Assembly: GCF_016937535.1 (NCBI RefSeq)
Contig: NZ_JAFHKK010000008.1
Coordinates: 1-64,000 of the forward strand
Length of the DNA stretch: 64,000 bases
Direction: 5' to 3'
Source of the DNA: Sulfurospirillum tamanense
GTDB taxonomy: Bacteria > Campylobacterota > Campylobacteria > Campylobacterales > Campylobacteraceae
Position 1 is the first letter of the stretch, and every line of letters starts with the position of its first letter. This document shows, piece by piece, positions 1 through 7,780 of this stretch. The position numbers and the translations under genes are program-made. The notes beneath the pieces are model-generated. The model saw only the letters and a program-made list of their open reading frames with translations. It was not told the DNA's origin and did not search any database.

Positions 1-316
1 CAATGCCCCCTCCCAATCTGTCAGTGTTTTCCTTAGAAATATTTTTACTTGCATTGGAGGTTTGTGTCAAAGACTCACTGATGACAACGGTTACAATATC
101 ATTGGTATTCATCGCTTTTCGGTCAGAAAACAGAGGATTATCCCCTCTTCCATAAAGGCTTCCCGGATTTGATAAATTACTTACAGGCGCGCGCGGAGGG
201 AGTTCTTCCACATAGGCAGGGGGCGTCATGTCAATGCGTGGATCAGCGGTGTGGCTTGCACATCCGGCAAACATCAAGGGCAACACTGCCAATGAAATTA
301 CACCATATCGTTTCAT
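1..316 (-). CDS. flgH: FlgH, flagellar L-ring lipoprotein (5' part only, runs off the window)
   Basis: The first 105 codons are present and the gene continues past base 1. FlgH forms the outer-membrane L ring of the flagellar basal body. The N-terminus is a lipoprotein signal: a hydrophobic stretch ends in the lipobox F-A-G-C, with Cys at about residue 18. After it come the FlgH-typical GSLYGRG and the DIVTVVISES segment, close to the family pattern D-I-V-T-V-x-x-x-E. The ATG at 316-314 follows a strong GGAGG ribosome binding site. It is divergent to pta, as I recall for the flgH-pta-ackA locus of Campylobacter jejuni. Identity is confident; the C-terminal part cannot be seen. Confidence 0.9.
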   Translation of the reverse strand, partial: MKRYGVISLAVLPLMFAGCASHTADPRIDMTPPAYVEELPPRAPVSNLSNPGSLYGRGDNPLFSDRKAMNTNDIVTVVISESLTQTSNASKNISKENTDRLGGGI

Positions 317-368
317 ATGTCCTCCAAAAGGTTTACATGTAAAAGATTATTTTTTTATCATAATAATC

Positions 369-377
369 TGCTACGAT
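369..377 (+). promoter_or_regulatory. Candidate extended -10 element for pta-ackA
   Basis: TGC followed by TACGAT (372-377) is an extended -10 box about 55 bases before the pta start. Campylobacterota sigma-70 promoters usually lack a conserved -35, and none is clear here. A copy of the dispersed palindrome lies just upstream at 332-343. Confidence 0.35.
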
Positions 378-432
378 TACACCAAAGCAAATAGAGTTCC
401 AACCTTGCTCCCCAATGATAAAAAGGAAAATC

Positions 433-2529
433 ATGCAAACCAAAAGTCTGTACATTGCGTCACTAGAGCCAGCCGCTGGCAGTTTAATCGTAGCAATGGG
501 CATTATGGAAATGCTCAAAGGCCGCATGGAAAAAGTAGCTTTTTTCCGACCCGTCATCCCCACTAGGGCGACAACAGATGGGGATATTGATTTTATGCTG
601 GGGTATTTTTCCTTACAGCAATCCTATGAAGACACTTTTGGGTTCAGTGTTGATGAAGTAGAAACAATGGTAGCAAGCGGAAATCGCCATGACCTCATGG
701 AGGCTTTGATTGGTAAATTCAAACTCCTAGAAAGCCAATACGATTTTGTCTTATGCGAAGGGCTTAGTAGCTCCTCTCTTACCTCTTCTTTTGATTTTGA
801 TATCAACTTGGAGATTGCTAAAAATCTAGGTGTTCCTGTTGTCACGGTTCTTAATGGCAACGGAAAAACCCTCAAAGAAGTACATGAAGAGATACGTATC
901 GAATCTGCAACCATCAAAACAGAAGGCTGTACCCATTTTGCCACCTTTGCAAATCGCCTAAGCCAAGATGTTTTTGAAACACTCAAAAAAGACGAGAGCC
1001 TCGATTCTGACCAGCCCGTATTTTTACTCCCTGAAATTCCCGAACTTGATTCCCCAACCATTGCAGAAATTAAAAAGTATCTCAAATGCGACATGATTCT
1101 AGGAGGCGAGCAAGATTTAAGACGGGTTGTCAAGCAGAGTAAGGTTGCCGCCATGACCATGGAGCATTTTCTTGACCACTTAGAGGATGGGGATTTGGTC
1201 ATCGTTCCTGGCGATCGCCCCGCAATCATGCTAGCAGCCATTGCGGCCAACTACTCCAAAGTCTACCCTACTATCGCAGGGATTTTACTAACCGGTGGAT
1301 TTGTACCAAAACAAGCCATTCTAGAACTTGTTCAGGGCATCACCCATTTTAATGGCATTCCTGTTTTAACAAGCACAAAAGATACCTTTAAAACCGCCAT
1401 GGATGTCAACAACGTTCCCGCGCGCATCACCCCTCAAAGTAAGCGAAAAATCGCTCTTGCTATGGGGCTTTTTAACGCCAATGTAGATAAGCTAAGGATT
1501 GAAGAAAAAATTAAAACCTCAACAGCTTCTTCGGCAATGACGCCCATTATGTTCGAATACAGCCTTTTTGAAAAGGCAAGGAGCAACAAAAAGACCATTG
1601 TCTTACCCGAAAGTGAGGACGTGCGAATTTTGCGCGCTGCAGAAATTCTTTTGCGTCGAGATGTGGTCAACCTTGTTCTTTTGGGCAACGAAAGCGAAGT
1701 CATGCACAAAGCCATGACCTTGGGCCTTGACCTTAAGGGCGTGCGCATCATTGACCCCGCCACCTCTCCCTTGAGCGAAGAATTTGTCACTGCTTTTTAT
1801 GAACTTCGAAAAGCCAAAGGCCTCAAACTTGCTGCTGCTAAAGATGCCATGGTAAGTCCAAACTATTTTGCCACTATGATGGTTTACCTTGGACACGCTG
1901 ATGGCATGGTCTCAGGTGCAGTGCACACAACCGCTGACACCATTCGCCCCGCCCTTCAAACCATCAAAACAAAACCTGGCATCTCGGTGGTTTCAAGTGT
2001 CTTTTTTATGTGTCTTGATACCCGCGTTTTAGTCTACGGGGATTGTGCGGTAAACCAAGACCCTAACGCTCAAGAATTAGCACAAATTGCCATCTCTTCA
2101 GCACAAACAGCCAAAGCCTTTGGTGTAGAGCCACGCATTGCGATGCTTTCGTATTCTACGGGAGATTCTGGTAGTGGAGACGAAGTGGAAAAAGTACGCA
2201 CAGCGACCAAGCTTGTCAAAGAGCTTCGCCCTGATCTTCTTGTCGAAGGCCCTATTCAGTACGATGCTGCCATCGACCCCCAAGTTGCTAAAACCAAACT
2301 CCCCAACAGCAAGGTTGCAGGACAAGCGACTGTCTTTATTTTCCCTGACCTTAACACTGGCAACAACACCTACAAAGCCGTACAACGCTCCTCTGGTGCC
2401 CTTGCTATAGGACCTGTGCTTCAAGGCCTCAACAAACCCATCAATGACCTAAGTCGAGGTTGTTTAGTAGAAGATATTGTTAACACCGTGGCCATTACTG
2501 CCATTCAAGCCCAAGGAGATAACGCGTGA
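433..2529 (+). CDS. pta: Phosphate acetyltransferase, long three-domain form
   Basis: Converts acetyl-CoA and phosphate to acetyl phosphate and CoA, the first step of the acetate-forming (or, reversed, acetate-assimilating) Pta-AckA pathway in the cytoplasm. At 698 residues it is the long form: an N-terminal P-loop-like (BioD-type) domain, a middle DRTGG domain (about 210-320), and the catalytic PTA_PTB domain (about 375-695) with TIVLPESED near its start and YSTGDSGSG and GPIQYDAAID later. I prefer the ATG at 433 (MQTKSLYI), which follows AAGGA with normal spacing; an in-frame ATG at 415 has no such site. The stop overlaps the ackA GTG start (GTGA), so the two are translationally coupled. 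Confidence 0.96.
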   Translation: MQTKSLYIASLEPAAGSLIVAMGIMEMLKGRMEKVAFFRPVIPTRATTDGDIDFMLGYFSLQQSYEDTFGFSVDEVETMVASGNRHDLMEALIGKFKLLESQYDFVLCEGLSSSSLTSSFDFDINLEIAKNLGVPVVTVLNGNGKTLKEVHEEIRIESATIKTEGCTHFATFANRLSQDVFETLKKDESLDSDQPVFLLPEIPELDSPTIAEIKKYLKCDMILGGEQDLRRVVKQSKVAAMTMEHFLDHLEDGDLVIVPGDRPAIMLAAIAANYSKVYPTIAGILLTGGFVPKQAILELVQGITHFNGIPVLTSTKDTFKTAMDVNNVPARITPQSKRKIALAMGLFNANVDKLRIEEKIKTSTASSAMTPIMFEYSLFEKARSNKKTIVLPESEDVRILRAAEILLRRDVVNLVLLGNESEVMHKAMTLGLDLKGVRIIDPATSPLSEEFVTAFYELRKAKGLKLAAAKDAMVSPNYFATMMVYLGHADGMVSGAVHTTADTIRPALQTIKTKPGISVVSSVFFMCLDTRVLVYGDCAVNQDPNAQELAQIAISSAQTAKAFGVEPRIAMLSYSTGDSGSGDEVEKVRTATKLVKELRPDLLVEGPIQYDAAIDPQVAKTKLPNSKVAGQATVFIFPDLNTGNNTYKAVQRSSGALAIGPVLQGLNKPINDLSRGCLVEDIVNTVAITAIQAQGDNA

Positions 2530-3716
2530 AAATTTTAGTACTTAATTCTGGAAGTTCTTCCATTAAATTTCAACTTTTCGACATGAATGCAAGCCAAGTG
2601 TTGGCTTCGGGGATGGTTGAACAAATCGGCGAGAGTACCTCCCAAGCAAAACTGACAACCCATGCAAAAGAGGATTTTAGCGCTTCTAAGCCTATTGCTA
2701 CCCACGAAGAAGCACTGGAGACTATGAACGCACTTTTTGCCCAATCCGGACTTTTGAACAGCCTTAGTGAGCTTGATGCCATCGGCCATCGTGTCGTACA
2801 TGGAGGAGAGCTTTTTTCTACCCCTACACTCATTGACCAATCCGTTCTTGAGGGCATTCGAGGGCTTTCTGCCTTGGCGCCATTGCATAATCCTGCCCAT
2901 GTTGTGGGCATTGAGACGGCCATCAAACAAAGCAAAGGTGTGCCACAGGTAGCTGTTTTCGACACAGCATTTCACCGCACCCTCCCCCAGCATGCTTACA
3001 TGTACGCCCTGCCTTACGAACTGTACGAGTCTTTACATGTAAGACGCTACGGGTTTCATGGCACTTCACACCATTTTGTCTCCAAAAGTGCGGCGGCCCA
3101 TTTAAATATCCCTTACGAAAATTTTAATGCCATCTCTTTACACCTTGGAAATGGCACCAGTGCTACAGCCATCCAAGGAGGCAAAAGCGTGGATACATCC
3201 ATGGGAATTTCACCTCTTGAAGGGCTTATCATGGGAACACGCAGTGGAGATTTGGACCCTGCGATTTTATTTTACTTGCACCGCGAAAAAGGCTACACCA
3301 TTGCCGAGCTTGACACCTTGCTCAACAAGCAAAGTGGCCTTAAAGGGATTTGCGGCAACAACGACATGCGAGAGATTGGACTCATGATTGACAAGGGAGA
3401 CGAAAAAGCCACCCTTGCTTTTGAGATGTTTGCTTACCGCATTAAAAAGTACGTTGGTGCATACAGCGCGGTGCTTGGACGCGTGGACGCACTTATTTTT
3501 ACTGGTGGTATTGGCGAAAACGACAGCCGATTACGCACAAAAGTTTGCGAAGGGCTAGGAAACCTTGGCATTAGCATCGACACGAACACCAACGACCAAC
3601 GTTGCAAGGTTATCACCCCCATTCACACGCAAAATGCTCCAGTCGCAACCCTTGTGGTGCCCACCAACGAAGAGCTTGAAATCGCCCAACAAACCCAAGC
3701 AGTTTTAGTTAAATAA
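2526..3716 (+). CDS. ackA: Acetate kinase
   Basis: Interconverts acetyl phosphate + ADP and acetate + ATP. Its length (396 aa) is normal for the family. The start has the kinase signature N7-S-G-S-S-S-I-K14, followed by FDTAFHRTLP, RRYGFHGTSH (substrate and ATP site) and LHLGNGTSATA. It starts with GTG inside the pta stop (4-base overlap). The gene carries two copies of the dispersed palindrome, at 2996-3005 (one mismatch, read as Tyr-Met-Tyr) and 3033-3042 (exact, read as Leu-His-Val). It converges on murF with an 8-base overlap of the 3' ends, leaving no room for an intergenic terminator. Confidence 0.97.
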   Translation: MKILVLNSGSSSIKFQLFDMNASQVLASGMVEQIGESTSQAKLTTHAKEDFSASKPIATHEEALETMNALFAQSGLLNSLSELDAIGHRVVHGGELFSTPTLIDQSVLEGIRGLSALAPLHNPAHVVGIETAIKQSKGVPQVAVFDTAFHRTLPQHAYMYALPYELYESLHVRRYGFHGTSHHFVSKSAAAHLNIPYENFNAISLHLGNGTSATAIQGGKSVDTSMGISPLEGLIMGTRSGDLDPAILFYLHREKGYTIAELDTLLNKQSGLKGICGNNDMREIGLMIDKGDEKATLAFEMFAYRIKKYVGAYSAVLGRVDALIFTGGIGENDSRLRTKVCEGLGNLGISIDTNTNDQRCKVITPIHTQNAPVATLVVPTNEELEIAQQTQAVLVK

Positions 3717-5148
3717 AGCTAGGTGCATCGTTTGAAAACAAGATAAGATCCCCTGCCCTTGTGTGCGTTGCTAACAAGGGCTCCATTTGGGATTTATCTT
3801 TTAAAAGGTGTACTTGGGGCTTTTTTAGCACGGCCATCAGCGTGGTTGCATTGACTTGGCCCGTAACCATTACCACATCAAACACCTCGTTCATCACCTC
3901 CGCCAAGGCAATGTTTTCTTCCTTGGTGCTCTCAATGATGCCAGGCGTAACAAGTACTTTGCGCCCTTGGTGTTGACGCACTAGCTCATAAGAGGCGCGC
4001 ATGCCTTCAAAGTTTCCATTAAAGCTATCATCTAAAATGATTTTTCCGCCCGCGTCCATGCGGCACAAACGGTGGGGCACAGGCTCCAATGAGGCGATTT
4101 GTTGGGCGATATGTTCAAAAGAGAGCCCAAAATGCCGCGCTACGTGGATGCAAGCAATCAGATTGGTCGCATGAAACGCACCCAAAAGCTTGGTCGCAAA
4201 CGCCCGTTTTTCCCCCTCAAATACCGCTTCAAAACGGGTTCCCTCAAGGGTTGCTTCTACATGTAAACATTCCCCACCAAAAACACGCACCCTCTCACTG
4301 GGCGCCGTGTTGGTGGTTTGGTGTACAAAGGCTTTTTCAAGGCGTGGAGAATACACTAATTCCATTTTGGTGTTGCGCACCGCTTCTAGGGTTTTAAAAT
4401 ACTCAATATGCTGTGGCCCAATCTCTCCCACAAGGGCCACATGGGGTTCCAAAAAGCGGGTGATTTCCAAAATGTCACCAGGCTCTCTGGCTCCCGCTTC
4501 AGCGATATACACTTGTGTATTTTCAGGCAATGCGGTATTCACGTCTTGCACCAATCCACCTAGGGTATTGACACTGCGTGGGGTAGCGTAGCACACAAAG
4601 GTTTCGCCCAAAATGTGCGCAAGAAAGTTTTTCATGCTCGTCTTTCCATAACTTGCCGTAATAGCAACGATCTTCAACGCAGAACGCGCAGCGAGTTTGG
4701 TTTTGGCTTTTTTGTAAAACCCTTGAAACAAGAGTTTTTCGTAAGCACTACTTAAGACCACCGTGGCAATAAGCGGCATCAACACGCCAAACTGCGCGCA
4801 CGTAACAGCGGCCAAACACAACACGTCTTGAAACAACGTCGCAAAAAACAAAAAGGCAAAAAACCGCTTCACGCGCGCGGTAAACACCAAGGGTTTATCA
4901 AGTTTTCGTGCCCACAAAACGAGCATTGGAAAAAATGCCACAATCACGTAAAACCACACGTACACACCTGCAACATAATACGCCGCCACGGGAATAATGA
5001 GAAAAAAGACGTGCCATTGGGGCTTGTGAAAATGAAAAACAACGCGCTTAACACGGTAGTGGTACCACTGAAGTGCGGTTGCAAGGTAATACCCAAGCCC
5101 CATTACAAATACAAGGTGCAACCCAAGCCATACCAACGCCATCATCAC
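3709..5148 (-). CDS. murF: UDP-N-acetylmuramoyl-tripeptide--D-alanyl-D-alanine ligase, membrane-anchored type
   Basis: Last cytoplasmic ligase of peptidoglycan precursor synthesis, adding D-Ala-D-Ala (made by Ddl, encoded nearby) to UDP-MurNAc-tripeptide. Unlike the soluble E. coli enzyme, the first ~140 of 479 residues are hydrophobic, with several predicted membrane segments; I associate this with Campylobacterota MurF. The Mur ligase P-loop is T164-A-S-Y-G-K-T-S171, where most MurF proteins have GSNGKT(T). Further Mur signatures are AEAGAREPGDI, the central NTKMELV and ILDDSFNGNFEGM. Its start overlaps the stop of the hydrolase gene by 4 bases. A one-mismatch palindrome copy at 4257-4266 encodes LHVE. 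Confidence 0.93.
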   Translation of the reverse strand: MMMALVWLGLHLVFVMGLGYYLATALQWYHYRVKRVVFHFHKPQWHVFFLIIPVAAYYVAGVYVWFYVIVAFFPMLVLWARKLDKPLVFTARVKRFFAFLFFATLFQDVLCLAAVTCAQFGVLMPLIATVVLSSAYEKLLFQGFYKKAKTKLAARSALKIVAITASYGKTSMKNFLAHILGETFVCYATPRSVNTLGGLVQDVNTALPENTQVYIAEAGAREPGDILEITRFLEPHVALVGEIGPQHIEYFKTLEAVRNTKMELVYSPRLEKAFVHQTTNTAPSERVRVFGGECLHVEATLEGTRFEAVFEGEKRAFATKLLGAFHATNLIACIHVARHFGLSFEHIAQQIASLEPVPHRLCRMDAGGKIILDDSFNGNFEGMRASYELVRQHQGRKVLVTPGIIESTKEENIALAEVMNEVFDVVMVTGQVNATTLMAVLKKPQVHLLKDKSQMEPLLATHTRAGDLILFSNDAPSFI

Positions 5149-5858
5149 GCCTCCTTCAACGCGCGCTCAATGCGTGCGCCATGCAAAATAAAGAAAAAAT
5201 GGTCCCCTTGTAAAGGGTAAAACGTAGCATTTGGAATCAACCGCGCAATCTCTTCGCCGCTTTGTAATGGCGTAGTCTTGTCTTCTTCACCCCAACACAC
5301 TAACGCCCGCCCTTTGTACGCAGCAAAAACCTCGCGCATGTCTTCGTTGACCACCTTTTTAAGGGTTTCGTACATCACCGGCGCCATGCCCTGCACGTCT
5401 TTGGTGGCAAACAGGCGGTAAAAACGCCCAAATCCTAGGCGTTTTAAAAACTTAAATAGAGCGATTTTTACTCGCACACCTAAAGGTTTGGGCGGCACAA
5501 TCCCTGCACTGCTTAAAAGCACCAAGGTTGAAGGGTTGAGCAAAGTGGCGACTTTACCCCCAAAAGAGTGGCCCACCATTATCTCAGGCGTTACATGTAA
5601 CGCCTCTAAAAACGCCCTCACAACCGCTGCGTATTCCAAAGAAACCAACGGTACATGTAACGAAGACGCACCAAAACCTGGTAAATCAATGTAAAGGTGT
5701 TGGTACTCTTTAAACACGCCACCAAAGGCTTTTTTCATAATCTCTTTATTGGCTCCCCAACCGTGCAAAAACACAATGGTTTGCGCTTGCTCGGGGTGAA
5801 GAATTTCATACCCAATCTCATAGTCCACTCCGTTTACATGTAAGGCCCGTTTTGCCAT
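5145..5858 (-). CDS. Alpha/beta-fold hydrolase
   Basis: A 237-residue alpha/beta hydrolase of unknown substrate. It shows the oxyanion-hole HGW (32-34), the nucleophile elbow G96-H-S-F-G-G101 (Ser98), a late acidic segment GEEDKTTP (candidate Asp) and a C-terminal GDHFFF (candidate catalytic His). No signal peptide, so cytoplasmic. It sits between a YefM/Phd-like gene (1-base gap) and murF (4-base overlap), a placement I recall in C. jejuni too (Cj0796c-Cj0795c). A link to cell-wall metabolism is inference from context only. Three palindrome copies fall within this short gene (5591, 5651, 5834), all read as Leu-His-Val. Confidence 0.85.
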   Translation of the reverse strand: MAKRALHVNGVDYEIGYEILHPEQAQTIVFLHGWGANKEIMKKAFGGVFKEYQHLYIDLPGFGASSLHVPLVSLEYAAVVRAFLEALHVTPEIMVGHSFGGKVATLLNPSTLVLLSSAGIVPPKPLGVRVKIALFKFLKRLGFGRFYRLFATKDVQGMAPVMYETLKKVVNEDMREVFAAYKGRALVCWGEEDKTTPLQSGEEIARLIPNATFYPLQGDHFFFILHGARIERALKEA

Positions 5859-5859
5859 C

Positions 5860-6078
5860 TCATGCTCGCTTGGTTTTGGCGTAGATTCTCTCTAAAATCT
5901 CCACGGCTTCTTGCATACGTTCGTACTCTTGCATGTTTAAAAGCACGGCTTCAAAACGGTTGTTTTTGACAATGATGGCGCGTTTGCGCTTGCCTTCACT
6001 GACTTCTGAGACAATCGCGCTAAAATTGCGCACCATTTGGGTTGCTGTGTACATCTCTTCTTGTGAATAGGCGCCCAT
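5860..6078 (-). CDS. YefM/Phd-family antitoxin-like protein without a partner toxin
   Basis: 72 residues with the Phd/YefM fold pattern: T-A-T-Q-M-V-R-N-F-S near the start, a central basic RKRAIIVKNNRFEAVLLNMQEYERM strand-helix (quoted here as RKRAIIVKNN then FEAVLLNMQEY), and a C-terminal helix. In type II toxin-antitoxin pairs such proteins bind the promoter and neutralise a RelE- or Doc-like toxin. No toxin gene follows: the next gene, one base away, is the alpha/beta hydrolase. It may be an orphan antitoxin kept as a DNA-binding regulator of the hydrolase-murF genes (inference). The ATG at 6078 has a weak AAGAAGAG upstream. Confidence 0.8.
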   Translation of the reverse strand: MGAYSQEEMYTATQMVRNFSAIVSEVSEGKRKRAIIVKNNRFEAVLLNMQEYERMQEAVEILERIYAKTKRA

Positions 6079-6092
6079 GGCTCTTCTTTGTG

Positions 6093-6114
6093 TAAAATTT
6101 TATGTAAAATCATA
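6093..6114 (-). promoter_or_regulatory. Candidate promoter and operator of the YefM-like/hydrolase/murF operon
   Basis: On the minus strand, TGC-TATGAT (the -10 hexamer at 6114-6109) is an extended -10 box. The perfect palindrome TAAAATTTTA lies immediately downstream at 6093-6102, about where transcription would start, and TTTTACA is repeated directly on either side. This layout suits autoregulation by the YefM-like product, but no binding consensus was available to test it. Confidence 0.35.
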
Positions 6115-6147
6115 GCAGGAGAGGGCTTATAGGGAACTTGGAGAGGG

Positions 6148-6172
6148 TGTTAGGCCGATACGCTAACACCTC
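6148..6172 (-). terminator. Hairpin downstream of ddl
   Basis: Perfect 8-bp arms GGTGTTAG and CTAACACC flank a 9-base loop, 10 bases beyond the ddl stop. There is no U-run after the stem in the direction of ddl transcription, so it is at best an atypical terminator. It could also separate ddl from the promoter of the YefM-like gene. Confidence 0.4.
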
Positions 6173-6181
6173 AAAAAAGTG

Positions 6182-7219
6182 CTAAAGTTTCCCTTTAGCA
6201 GCATGAATAGAGTGAATGTACTGATACGACACTGTGGCTTCTTTTGGCGCAGGAAGAGCCTTAGCCAAGCGGTGCACAAGGCCATCAAAGTCTTGAAAAA
6301 GGTAGTTTGCCATACTGCCAGGATTGGGGTTGATTTCATTTAAAACCACCTCTCCTTTAACCATGAAAAAATCGCATCGAATCAACGCCCCTTGAAATAA
6401 AGGCATGTAAAGAGCCTCAAAGGCTTCTTTTAGGCATTTTTCTTCAGAGGGTTCAAGTATGGCTTTGGAGACCGTAGCGGTGCGTGAAAAGTCCAAATAC
6501 TTTTTATCAAAGTCCAACAATTCCCCTTTTTGCGGAGCTTCAATGATAGAAAATTCCACACCTTGTGTGGTAAAACATCCTGCAAGGTTGTACTCCCTCA
6601 CCCCCTCCACAAAGGGCTCAACAATGACCGTGTCGTCGTACTCAAAAGCCACATCTAGGGCGTATTCAAGGGTTTTTTCACTACGCACCACGCTCACGCC
6701 AATGGAACTGCCAAGACGTAAAGGTTTAATAATGAGCGGATACGCAAGGCTTGGGGTACGCTGCTGGGGCGTGAGTAGTTCGTAAGGCAAGGTCTTTACC
6801 CCGCACGCTTCCGCCAAATGCTTCGTCCAAAGTTTACTATAACTGAGCACCGACGCTTCTAGGCGTGGTCCAATGAAAGGCACACCAAAAAACGAAAACA
6901 ATCCCGCCAGTTTGCCATCTTCTCCATCGGCCCCGTGAATGAGGTTTAGCACCACGTCGCAAAAGATTTTTTTTGAACCAAACAATCCTTTACATGTAAA
7001 GCCACCTTGTTCTAGGGTGAGCTTGGGGTCTTTTTTGTAACTTCCATCCGAAAAACGTTTGGCGTTGATGGATTCGGCTGGAATCAAATAAAACTCACGG
7101 TTTGCGTCACAAAAAATATAAATCAGTTTACATGTAAGCACTTTTTTAAGTGCAATAGCACTGACAATGCTAATCTCATGCTCGTAACTTTTCCCGCCAA
7201 ATACAATTCCTACTTCCAC
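6182..7219 (-). CDS. ddl: D-alanine--D-alanine ligase
   Basis: ATP-grasp ligase that makes the D-Ala-D-Ala dipeptide used by MurF. It has 345 residues and starts with the Ddl signature V-F-G-G-K-S-Y-E-H-E-I-S. Later come NLIHGADGEDG, PLIIKPLRLGSSIGVS (ATP-grasp core), EPFVEGVREY and the metal-binding LNEINPNPGSM. The start is GTG at 7219, preceded by AAGGAAG. Two exact palindrome copies (6990, 7128) are read as FTCK and LTCK. It lies 9 bases after ruvA on the same strand, so it probably shares the fapA-ruvA transcript. Confidence 0.96.
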   Translation of the reverse strand: MEVGIVFGGKSYEHEISIVSAIALKKVLTCKLIYIFCDANREFYLIPAESINAKRFSDGSYKKDPKLTLEQGGFTCKGLFGSKKIFCDVVLNLIHGADGEDGKLAGLFSFFGVPFIGPRLEASVLSYSKLWTKHLAEACGVKTLPYELLTPQQRTPSLAYPLIIKPLRLGSSIGVSVVRSEKTLEYALDVAFEYDDTVIVEPFVEGVREYNLAGCFTTQGVEFSIIEAPQKGELLDFDKKYLDFSRTATVSKAILEPSEEKCLKEAFEALYMPLFQGALIRCDFFMVKGEVVLNEINPNPGSMANYLFQDFDGLVHRLAKALPAPKEATVSYQYIHSIHAAKGKL

Positions 7220-7228
7220 ACACTTCCT

Positions 7229-7780
7229 TTAGCTTAATTTTTTAAGTGCTTCTTTAATGAGCCCTGCCGTGTCCCCTGCGGTGCAGGTACTGAGGACTTT
7301 TTGAATGCGGTCTTTTTTGAACCCAAGGCTCTCAAGAGCCAAAGAGGCTTCGTGCCCCACGCCAACACTTTCTTCCCCGTGCAATGAAAAATCGCTCAAT
7401 TCTACCAAGATGCGTTTTGCACTCTTTGGGCCGATACCAGGCACCATCTTAAACGCGTCCACGTTCCCATGAATTAGCGCTTCGGCAAACCCTTTGGGCG
7501 TAAGCGTAGAACACACTGCCATGGCGATAGAAGGGCCAATACCACTGAGCTTGACCAAGGTTTCAAACATCCGTTGCTCATCCAGTGAAGCAAACCCAAA
7601 AAGCAACTGGGCATCTTCGCGAAAAACTTGGGTCGTATGTAATGAAACCGTGCCAGAAGTTGCCAAAGTAGCACTGGTGTAAAGGGAAACGGCCACTTTA
7701 TACGTGATGCCCGCAACAGTTTTAAGGTGCACATAAGTAGGTTCTTTGCGTACAACAACGCCCTCTAATGCAACAATCAT
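7229..7780 (-). CDS. ruvA: Holliday junction DNA helicase subunit RuvA
   Basis: Binds four-way junctions and loads RuvB during homologous recombination and fork rescue. It has 183 residues, normal for RuvA: an N-terminal OB fold starting MIVALEGVV, then two helix-hairpin-helix motifs, LSGIGPSIA and VPGIGPKSAKRI, and a short C-terminal RuvB-binding helix domain. Its ATG overlaps the stop of fapA by 4 bases (ATGA), and ddl follows after 9 bases. Confidence 0.96.
   Translation of the reverse strand: MIVALEGVVVRKEPTYVHLKTVAGITYKVAVSLYTSATLATSGTVSLHTTQVFREDAQLLFGFASLDEQRMFETLVKLSGIGPSIAMAVCSTLTPKGFAEALIHGNVDAFKMVPGIGPKSAKRILVELSDFSLHGEESVGVGHEASLALESLGFKKDRIQKVLSTCTAGDTAGLIKEALKKLS

Noticed and set aside
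624-1250. Long open frame antisense to pta
   Set aside because: Pta is unmistakable on the other strand; the antisense frame has no ribosome binding site or family match. The same holds for other antisense frames.
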